Shown here in pieces: positions 57,632 to 64,000 of a stretch of 64,000 nt of DNA. Location: contig JAERTK010000214.1 of the NCBI GenBank assembly GCA_016844935.1, forward strand, positions 1 through 64,000. Direction: 5' to 3'. Origin of the DNA: Desulfobacteraceae bacterium. Its GTDB lineage: Bacteria; Desulfobacterota; DSM-4660; Desulfatiglandales; Desulfatiglandaceae. Below the pieces are notes generated by a model. The model searched no databases and had not been told where the DNA came from. It saw only the letters and a list, made by a program, of their open reading frames with translations. The position numbers and the translations under genes are program-made. Within the stretch, counting starts at the first letter, position 1, and each line of letters starts with the position of its first letter.

Positions 57632-59066
57632 AACCATGACGAAAACGCCACAAATTATTCTCGCCGATCAACTGGGCGAGGTCATTGCCGCACGCTTCAA
57701 AGGACGAGAATCCATTAACTGCTATGTCGGATCCAATGCCGCAACACCGACCACGTTGATTGAATCTCTGGCTGATGCCATAAAGGCTGGTACCTCAGGG
57801 TTGCCCTTTATGCGGATGGTGCATCTCTTGCTTCAGGGACCGATTCCGTATCTGGAAGAAGGGTTACAGGACCGGGTGATGGCCTATTCCATCTTTTCGG
57901 GGGGAGAGGTGCGAAAGGCCGCTAACCGGGGCCATGCCTATTACCTCCCCTGTACACTGGCCAATGTGGATGGTTTGATCGGCCAAGGTCAGAAATACCA
58001 GACAGATGTGGTATTGTTCAAAGTGACCCGGAATCCCCACACCGGCGAATACAGCCTGGGGCTATCCGTGGAGGCACTCCATACGGCCATTGACCATGCC
58101 CGGGTTGTGGTGGCTGAACTGGATCCGTCCATGCCCTTCACCGAGGGTCAGAGCGTGGTGGATGTCGCTTCCATAGACTATCTGGTGGAAGCGGATGTGA
58201 AACCGGTTTATGCCTTTGATCCTCCCGATTTCGACGATCTGCCCAATGCCGAGCGGAGAATCGGCGAGCTCATTGTGGAGCATTTTATCCGTGACGGTGT
58301 GACGCTTCAGACGGGGATCGGCAAGATTCCCGATTCGGTCATCGGTATCATTCGGGACAGCGGGTTTCGGGATTTGGGTGTGCAGACCGAACTGTACGGT
58401 GACGGGCTCATGCTGTTGCAGAAGATGGGGATTGTCACCAACCGAAGGAAGAAGGCCAATTTAGGCTACAGTACCACATCTCTGATCATGGGATCAAGAG
58501 ACCTCTATGATTTCTGCCACATGCGCACCGGCGTGCAAATGCGTCCATGCGCCTACACAAACGGGGCTGAAATCATTTGCAAAAACACTCCGTTCATCTC
58601 TATTAATACGGCCATGGGTATCGACCTGTTCGGCAATGTCTGGGCTGATTTCATCGATCCCAGGAAATATTACAGCGGTGTGGGGGGGCAGCCCGATTTT
58701 ATTCGGGCCATCAACCGTCGGGAATACGGTGCGCCCATTATCGCGGTCAAAAGTATCACGAATAAGGGGCTCTCAAAGATCGTGCCCCATCATCCGGCCG
58801 GCATCACCCTGACCGCATCTTCCTATGATGGCGTGGTGATTGTGACGGAATACGGGGTCGCGGACCTCCGTGGATTGAGTGTTGGAAACAAAGCCGTGGC
58901 CATTGCCGGCATTGCCCACCCGCAATACAGGGATGATTTGCTAAAACAGGTGGTTGATGATCCGTTTTTCACCAAACCCCACGATTTCCAGATGGACCGG
59001 GTGCCGTACGGGGTAAGCCTTTATGCGGGCCGGGTCCCGGAACCTGAAATAGCGGCTGTATCCTGA
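57624..59066 (+). CDS. Acetyl-CoA hydrolase/CoA-transferase family protein
   Basis: 480-residue member of the acetyl-CoA hydrolase/transferase family, which includes 4-hydroxybutyrate, butyryl and succinyl:acetate CoA-transferases. The two-domain fold is shown by the N-terminal INCYVGSNAATPTTLIESL region and the C-terminal GIGKIPDSVI, the catalytic-glutamate block LGVQTELYGDGLM, KNTPFISINTAMGIDLFGNV, YSGVGGQPDF and VTEYGVADLRGLSV. The acyl group used is not predictable. ATG 57624 overlaps the epimerase stop; the ATG at 57636 is an alternative. GC returns to the window's average here, so the gene is probably native. Confidence 0.88.
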   Translation: MDETMTKTPQIILADQLGEVIAARFKGRESINCYVGSNAATPTTLIESLADAIKAGTSGLPFMRMVHLLLQGPIPYLEEGLQDRVMAYSIFSGGEVRKAANRGHAYYLPCTLANVDGLIGQGQKYQTDVVLFKVTRNPHTGEYSLGLSVEALHTAIDHARVVVAELDPSMPFTEGQSVVDVASIDYLVEADVKPVYAFDPPDFDDLPNAERRIGELIVEHFIRDGVTLQTGIGKIPDSVIGIIRDSGFRDLGVQTELYGDGLMLLQKMGIVTNRRKKANLGYSTTSLIMGSRDLYDFCHMRTGVQMRPCAYTNGAEIICKNTPFISINTAMGIDLFGNVWADFIDPRKYYSGVGGQPDFIRAINRREYGAPIIAVKSITNKGLSKIVPHHPAGITLTASSYDGVVIVTEYGVADLRGLSVGNKAVAIAGIAHPQYRDDLLKQVVDDPFFTKPHDFQMDRVPYGVSLYAGRVPEPEIAAVS

Positions 59067-59213
59067 GTCAGGCTGGGTCAAGCAGCTAATCTCCTCAGGG
59101 AAAATGATTTTGTGGGGCTGATACCTTGAAAGAGGAAAAGAAAGCGTTATTCTATTAAATTATTGTTTCAAGACCCTGATGGAGACGGGTTTTTTTTTGA
59201 GAGAGCGACAACC

Positions 59214-59702
59214 ATGGCAAAAGATGTACTGGAAGGCAGAAGAATTCTCATCGTCGATGATGAACCGGATGTGATTGAAACCCTAAAAGATCTACTGAGC
59301 ATGTGTAGCCTGGTGGAAGCATATACCTTTGAGGATGCCCGAGACTTTTTTGAGCGGGAATCCTTTGATTTGGCCATACTGGATATTATGGGCGTGGACG
59401 GGTACAAACTCTTGGAGATTGCCAAAGACAAGGATGTCCCCGCTATCATGTTGACGGCCAACGCACTCAGCGTAAGCCATACGGTGAGGTCTTTCAAAGG
59501 GGGGGCGGCTTTTTATGTTCCGAAAGAAGAGATGGTCCATATTGAGCGTTTTCTGGAAGACATCCTGCTTGCTCTCCGGAATGGGAAGAATTTGAGGAAT
59601 CGATGGCTTGAAAGGATGGGGTCCTTTTACGAAAGGAAATTCGGACCGGATTGGCAGCATGATGACGAAGAATTTTGGGAAAATTTCGAAACCTGTCGAT
59701 AA
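59214..59702 (+). CDS. Stand-alone response-regulator receiver protein
   Basis: 163 residues from the ATG at 59214, with one receiver domain (about 10-125): acidic pocket D15-D16 in ILIVDDEPD, phospho-acceptor D57 in LAILDIMGVDG, T81 and K104. The 40-residue tail is charged and has no DNA-binding domain, so it probably acts by protein contact. The frame extends upstream to 59163 but the extra residues do not fit. No histidine kinase is near. It precedes the RND genes by 16 nt and may share their transcript. Confidence 0.87.
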   Translation: MAKDVLEGRRILIVDDEPDVIETLKDLLSMCSLVEAYTFEDARDFFERESFDLAILDIMGVDGYKLLEIAKDKDVPAIMLTANALSVSHTVRSFKGGAAFYVPKEEMVHIERFLEDILLALRNGKNLRNRWLERMGSFYERKFGPDWQHDDEEFWENFETCR

Positions 59703-59718
59703 ATTAAGAGGTTTTTTC

Positions 59719-60774
59719 ATGCAATGTTTACTGCGATGGCTGGGATTGGTTTTACTGTTGATGTTGTTTCCCATTTCAATGAGTGGATGTCGCGGTTCTG
59801 AGAGTCAGGCTGAACCGGGAAATTCCCAGGATGCCGTTAAAGCCGTCAAAGTAGATGTAGTTGAAGTAAAACCTGAACCCATTCAAGATGTTCTGGTGCT
59901 GCCGGGGGAAACGGAAGCCTGGCAGGATGTTTTGGTGGCCGCGGACAAGAACGGCCGGGTGGAGTGGATCGGTCCCCGTGAAGGTCAGGAAGTTAAGAAA
60001 GGTGAGCTTCTGGCGCGAATTGATGTTTCAGCGCTCAAAACCATCATCGATCGATCCGAGGCCTCGGCTGAATTGAGCAAGGACCTTTATGAACGACGAA
60101 AAACCCTGTTTGATCGGGGGATTGTACACAAGGAGGCCCTTGAGCGTGCCAGAACCGATAAAGCTGTAGCGGAAAGCAATCTGGTGAAGGCAAAGGTGGA
60201 ATATGATCGCGGGTTTCCCCATTCCCCCATCAGCGGTATGGTAAATTATCTCCATGTGGATGAGGGTGAATTTGTCAACCGCGGTCAACCCATGGTGGAG
60301 CTGGTAAACGTGGATAAGATCAAGATTCACGTGAATGTGCCGGAGCTGGATGTGCGGTATCTGAAAAAGGGGCAGGACGTCATGGTCACCATCGATGCCT
60401 TTCCCGATCTTCGTCTGAAAGGAACGGTGGATTTTGTATCCTACAAGGCGGATCCCGCCACCAAGACCTTTCGGGTGAGGGTTCTGATCGACAATCAGAA
60501 TCATGAAATCAGGCCGGGTATGATTGCCCGGGTGGCGTTTCTAAGGCGAATGATTCCCGATGCACTTTCGGCACCCCTGTTCGCTATTCTGGATAAAGGG
60601 GGCGAACGTCTTCTGTTTGTGGAAAAAGACGGCATTGCCCATGCCCGGACCGTTTCCATCGGGGTCATCGCGAGGGACCGTGTTCAGATCATTAACGGTT
60701 TGAAACCGGGCGATCGTCTGATCGTGACCGGCCAGAGGGATGTTGAGGAAGGGATGAAGGTTCAAGTCCAATGA
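59719..60774 (+). CDS. RND efflux membrane-fusion (periplasmic adaptor) lipoprotein
   Basis: 351-residue HlyD/AcrA-type adaptor. A hydrophobic signal (about 5-20) leads to a lipobox-like S-M-S-G-C with C24 as lipidation site. The lipoyl halves (WIGPREGQEVKKGELLARIDVS and FPHSPISGMVNYLHVDEGEFV) flank a short alpha-helical hairpin (about 115-155); beta-barrel and membrane-proximal domains follow (VPELDVRYLKKGQDVMVTID, GLKPGDRLIVTGQRDVEEG). AAGAGG precedes the ATG at 59719; the longer frame inside the receiver gene is rejected. Its stop overlaps the pump gene start (ATGA). Confidence 0.92.
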   Translation: MQCLLRWLGLVLLLMLFPISMSGCRGSESQAEPGNSQDAVKAVKVDVVEVKPEPIQDVLVLPGETEAWQDVLVAADKNGRVEWIGPREGQEVKKGELLARIDVSALKTIIDRSEASAELSKDLYERRKTLFDRGIVHKEALERARTDKAVAESNLVKAKVEYDRGFPHSPISGMVNYLHVDEGEFVNRGQPMVELVNVDKIKIHVNVPELDVRYLKKGQDVMVTIDAFPDLRLKGTVDFVSYKADPATKTFRVRVLIDNQNHEIRPGMIARVAFLRRMIPDALSAPLFAILDKGGERLLFVEKDGIAHARTVSIGVIARDRVQIINGLKPGDRLIVTGQRDVEEGMKVQVQ

Positions 60775-63700
60775 TCCTCAACCAGGTTGCGCTCAAGAGA
60801 CAGGCGACGGTCCTGACCCTCATGGTGTTCATCCTCATCGCGGGGATATACTGCTATATCACCCTGCCGCGTGAAAACTTTCCGGATATCACCATCCCCT
60901 ATGTTTTTGTGACCACCACCTATGAGGGGGTGGCGCCCGAGGATATGGAGGAATTGATCTCCATTCCCATTGAGCGAAAGCTGAAAGGCATTTCCGATGT
61001 GGAGGAGATCAGATCCACGTCCGCCGAGGGTATTTCAACGGTAGCGGTCAAATTCCTGCCGTCAGTGGATATCGATGATGCCCTTCAAAAGGTCAGGGAC
61101 AAGGTGGACCAGGCCAAGAAGGACCTGCCCGGGGATCTTCCCGATGATCCGGTGCTTCAGGAGGTTAACTTTTCCGATCTTCCGGTCATACGAGTGGTTT
61201 TGTCCGGACCTTTCAGCCTCAGGCGTCTGCAAAAGTTTGCCGAGGATATGGAAGACCGCCTGGAGTCCATCCCCGGGGTACTGGATGCCCGCTTGAGCGG
61301 CGGTCTGGAACGGGAAATCCATGTGGAATTTGATCTGGACCGGGTAGGGGCTTACCGGGTTCCCTTTTCAAGCCTCATCAATGCCGTGAGCAAAAGCAAT
61401 GTGAACATGCCTGGTGGCAGTATGGATATCGGCCAGGCCAAGTACCTGGTTCGCGTGCCGGAGGATTTTCAAGACCCGGCGGAGATCTTTTCCATTGTGG
61501 CCTTTGTTCGGGACGGCAAGCCGGTGTATTTAAGAGATGTGGCGTTTATCCGGGACAGTCACAAGGACCCGCGCACCCGAAGTCGCATCAACGGGGTGAA
61601 AAGTGTTACCCTGGCCATTCAAAAACGGAGCGGGGAAAACATTGTGGAGGTCACGGACCAGGTCAAGGCCATTGTCAAGGAGATGAAACCGCTTCTGCCG
61701 CCCAATCTGAAAATTGACCTCACGAGCGACATGAGCAACGATGTTCGGTTGATGGTGGCCGATCTGGAAAACAACATTCTTTCCGGATTGATTCTGGTGG
61801 TGGCCGTGATTCTGCTCTTTATCGGGGGGCGCTCAGCGATTTTCGTGGCCCTGGCCATTCCCTATTCCATGTTTATCACCTTTATCCTCCTGGCCGCATT
61901 TGATGTGACCCTCAATATGGTAGTTCTCTTTTCCCTGATTCTGGCGCTCGGCATGCTGGTAGATAACGGCATCGTCATCGTGGAGAATATCTACCGGCAT
62001 ATCCAGCAGGGTATGACCCGGAGGGAGGCGGCCCTGGTGGGCGCCAACCAGGTGGCCTGGCCCGTGATTACCTCCACCGCCACCACTCTCGGGGCCTTTA
62101 TGCCCATGCTGTTCTGGCCGGGAATCATGGGGGAGTTTATGGGGTACCTTCCCGAGACCTTGATCATGGCGCTTACCGCCTCGCTATTTGTGGCCCTGGT
62201 GATTAACCCCGTACTATCAGCCCGGTATCAGACTGCAAAACCCATGAAGGTCGGAAAGAAAAAGAAAGCTTCCGGAGAACCCTTTGTCAAACGGATCTAT
62301 CTTGTTTTTCTTAAGTGGTCTCTCAATCACCGTCTGCTTGTGATGTTTACCGCATTTATACTTCTGGTGGGGGCCATTGTTCTGTATGGGGCTTTTGGAA
62401 AAGGGAGCGAATTCATGCCCGATACCGAACCGCGGCGGGCCTATGTTCATATCAAGGCGCCGGAGGGCACGAATCTGGATGCTTCGGACAAGCTGGTTAA
62501 GCTGGTGGAAAACATTGTTTCCAAATATGAAGACATCCGTTACGTGATTTCCAACATCGGCGCTGAAGGGGGCGATCCCTTTTCCCAAGGGGGGACTGGG
62601 ACCCATATCAACCGTGTGGCGCTGGATTTCAAGGATTTCCATGATCGCAAAACCCTTTCATCCACCGTGGTAAACGAGGTTCGGGAAAAAACGCTTGGTG
62701 CCGTTAGAGGGGCAGAAGTTCAGGTGGAAAAGGAAAAGGAAGGCCCTCCCACCGGCGCGCCGGTGAACCTGGAGATATCCGGAAAAGATATCCATGTGCT
62801 GGGCGAACTGGCAGGGCAAATAGCCAAAGAACTTAAGGATATTCAAGGTCTTGTGGACTTGAAGGACAATTTCGTAAAAGGAAAACCTGAAATCCGGGTC
62901 CGGGTGGATAAAGAAAAGGCCGCGTTGATGGGGTTGGATACCTATACCATCGCCTATACGGTCAAGACCGCCATTAATGGCGCGAAAGTGGGTGTTTATC
63001 GGGAAGGCAAGGATGAATACGATATTGTCGCCCGTCTGCCGGACAAGGATCGCCACTCCCTTGAGAGTCTCAAGCGGATCACGGTTTCGGGGAGCAAAGG
63101 GCAACCCATACCCCTCACTTCCCTGGCGGAGATCAAGCTCAGCAGCGGACTCGGGGCCATCATGCGGCTGGATCAGAAGAGGGTGGTCACCATTTCGGGC
63201 GATGTTTCCGGAAGACTGGCCAATGATGTAATTCAGGATATTGATTCTCGGTTGAAAACCCGTATTGACTGGCCGCGCGGGTATTCTTATCGCTTCTCGG
63301 GGGAGCAGGAGGAGCAGGCAAAATCCGCCGCTTTTCTGGGAAAGGCCTTTGTGGCCACGTTGTTTATTATCTTCATTATTCTGGTGACCCAGTTCAATTC
63401 GTTTATGACGCCCTTTATCATTTTGACCTCCGTCCTGCTGTCCCTTATCGGTGTTTTTTTGGGGTTGCTTATAACGGATACCGCCTTCGGTGTGATCATG
63501 ACCGGTATCGGTGTGATCAGTCTGGCCGGTGTGGTGGTCAACAATGCCATTGTTTTGATTGATTATTACAACCAGCTCAAGGAGCGGGGCATGGCTGCGC
63601 GGGACGCTCTGATTAAGGCGGGCCTGGTGCGGTTTAGACCGGTGATGTTGACGGCCATCACCACCATCCTGGGGCTGTTGCCCATGGCCACGGGCATCAG

Positions 63701-63881
63701 CTTTGATTTTCGAAAAGTTGCCCTGGATATCGGCAATGAGTCCAGCCAGTGGTGGGGACCCATGGCCGTGGCGGTGATCTTCGGACTGGCCGTGGCCACC
63801 CTTCTGACCCTGGTGGTGGTGCCGGTCCTTTGTTCACTTCTAAACAGCCTCCAGGAACGATTCGGTGGGAGCCGTGCCTGA
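60771..63881 (+). CDS. RND efflux transporter permease
   Basis: 1036-residue inner-membrane proton-driven pump of the AcrB/MexB superfamily, with 12 predicted membrane segments and two large periplasmic loops (about 35-330 and 555-860). The TM4 relay region reads GMLVDNGIVIVENIYRH, with D398 kept and N399 in place of the second Asp of AcrB; the TM10 region reads VVNNAIVLID, with N924 in place of the AcrB lysine. This pattern is that of a separate RND subgroup rather than AcrB itself. It pairs with the lipoprotein adaptor; no outer-membrane TolC-like gene follows. Substrates are unknown. Confidence 0.94.
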   Translation: MILNQVALKRQATVLTLMVFILIAGIYCYITLPRENFPDITIPYVFVTTTYEGVAPEDMEELISIPIERKLKGISDVEEIRSTSAEGISTVAVKFLPSVDIDDALQKVRDKVDQAKKDLPGDLPDDPVLQEVNFSDLPVIRVVLSGPFSLRRLQKFAEDMEDRLESIPGVLDARLSGGLEREIHVEFDLDRVGAYRVPFSSLINAVSKSNVNMPGGSMDIGQAKYLVRVPEDFQDPAEIFSIVAFVRDGKPVYLRDVAFIRDSHKDPRTRSRINGVKSVTLAIQKRSGENIVEVTDQVKAIVKEMKPLLPPNLKIDLTSDMSNDVRLMVADLENNILSGLILVVAVILLFIGGRSAIFVALAIPYSMFITFILLAAFDVTLNMVVLFSLILALGMLVDNGIVIVENIYRHIQQGMTRREAALVGANQVAWPVITSTATTLGAFMPMLFWPGIMGEFMGYLPETLIMALTASLFVALVINPVLSARYQTAKPMKVGKKKKASGEPFVKRIYLVFLKWSLNHRLLVMFTAFILLVGAIVLYGAFGKGSEFMPDTEPRRAYVHIKAPEGTNLDASDKLVKLVENIVSKYEDIRYVISNIGAEGGDPFSQGGTGTHINRVALDFKDFHDRKTLSSTVVNEVREKTLGAVRGAEVQVEKEKEGPPTGAPVNLEISGKDIHVLGELAGQIAKELKDIQGLVDLKDNFVKGKPEIRVRVDKEKAALMGLDTYTIAYTVKTAINGAKVGVYREGKDEYDIVARLPDKDRHSLESLKRITVSGSKGQPIPLTSLAEIKLSSGLGAIMRLDQKRVVTISGDVSGRLANDVIQDIDSRLKTRIDWPRGYSYRFSGEQEEQAKSAAFLGKAFVATLFIIFIILVTQFNSFMTPFIILTSVLLSLIGVFLGLLITDTAFGVIMTGIGVISLAGVVVNNAIVLIDYYNQLKERGMAARDALIKAGLVRFRPVMLTAITTILGLLPMATGISFDFRKVALDIGNESSQWWGPMAVAVIFGLAVATLLTLVVVPVLCSLLNSLQERFGGSRA

Positions 63882-63884
63882 TTG

Positions 63885-64000
63885 CTATTTCTTAACGGTC
63901 ATTTTGATGATTTTGACCGGTTCCACCGGAACATCACCCATCATCCCCTTTTTAGCGGTTTTAACCCCTGAGATGGCATCCACCACATCCATCCCCTTGA
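63885..64000 (-). CDS. Cyclophilin-type peptidyl-prolyl isomerase, C-terminal part
   Basis: The window end cuts this minus-strand gene; 37 C-terminal residues are visible after the edge, ending at TAG (63885-63887). They read KGMDVVDAISGVKTAKKGMM, then GDVPVEPVKIIKMTVKK, the usual last segment of bacterial cyclophilins (G-M-x-V-V-D-x-I and P-V-x-P-V-x-I). It is convergent with the RND gene, 3 nt apart. Whether it has a signal peptide cannot be seen. Confidence 0.8.
   Translation of the reverse strand, partial: KGMDVVDAISGVKTAKKGMMGDVPVEPVKIIKMTVKK

Overview
The window looks like a chromosomal segment of a Gram-negative bacterium of the former Deltaproteobacteria, most likely a sulfate-reducer-like member of Desulfobacterota (inference). 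Reasons: outer-membrane lipoprotein biogenesis (Lnt), a lipoprotein membrane-fusion protein with an RND pump, a complete Mre/Rod module, an archaeal/short-type S-adenosylhomocysteine hydrolase next to a cysteine-rich iron-sulfur protein, a short-form ThiC and an acetyl-CoA hydrolase/transferase-family enzyme. By eye, GC is in the low-to-mid 50s over most of the window and falls to roughly 40% over 50-57 kb. About one fifth of the genes start with GTG or TTG.

Layout. 0.25-1.6 kb: an insertion-sequence transposase. 1.8-4.4 kb (minus): lnt and a CorC-type CBS protein. 4.5 kb: tRNA-Gly(CCC). 4.9-18.4 kb (plus): one long translation/RNA-processing array rimP-nusA-ylxR-infB-DUF503-rbfA-nrnA-truB-rpsO-pnp-M16 peptidase-dut-walJ-trmL, much of it overlapping or nearly abutting. 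18.5-20.7 kb: a YhhN membrane protein divergent from thiC. 20.8-25.6 kb (minus): the rpmH-rnpA-yidD-yidC-jag-mnmE cluster, without dnaA. 26-31.6 kb (plus): the elongasome genes mreB-mreC-mreD-mrdA-rodA. 31.7-46.5 kb (plus): yjbQ-phoH-pgpH-like-ybeY-pdxJ-CBS-tsaE-lysC-HhH protein-tsaD-DUF2062-rsmA-panC-metK-ahcY-FeS protein. 46.5-48.6 kb: a decayed nitronate monooxygenase, a GNAT, an orphan and a small hydrolase. 48.6-49.8 kb: manA. 49.8-57.6 kb: an AT-rich sugar-polymer block with a methyltransferase, two GT4 enzymes and a GT2-coiled-coil-GT4 fusion (minus), then a sugar-nucleotide epimerase (plus). 57.6-63.9 kb: a CoA-transferase, a stand-alone receiver, and an RND efflux pair. 63.9-64 kb: the 3' end of a cyclophilin-type prolyl isomerase on the minus strand.

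How it works together: the first array and the rpmH cluster supply transcription elongation, translation initiation, ribosome maturation, RNA decay and membrane-protein insertion; the mre/mrd block builds the lateral cell wall; phoH/ybeY, tsaE/tsaD, rsmA and mnmE add rRNA/tRNA maturation; metK and ahcY make and recycle the SAM/SAH pair; manA plus the AT-rich block probably make a surface glycan.

I did not find a clearly new multi-gene defence or metabolic system. The most unusual observations are: all three GT4 domains of the glycan block lack the second Glu of the EX7E motif; a perfect 33-bp-period (11-residue, hendecad) duplication in the linker of the fusion glycosyltransferase; an 11-bp perfect inverted repeat bounding almost the whole gap between two glycosyltransferases; an mreD frame with no ordinary start beside an 8-G run; a thiC-like gene with a CX2CX3C cluster motif and no TPP riboswitch; a 101-nt pgpH/ybeY overlap; and an internally deleted nitronate monooxygenase.
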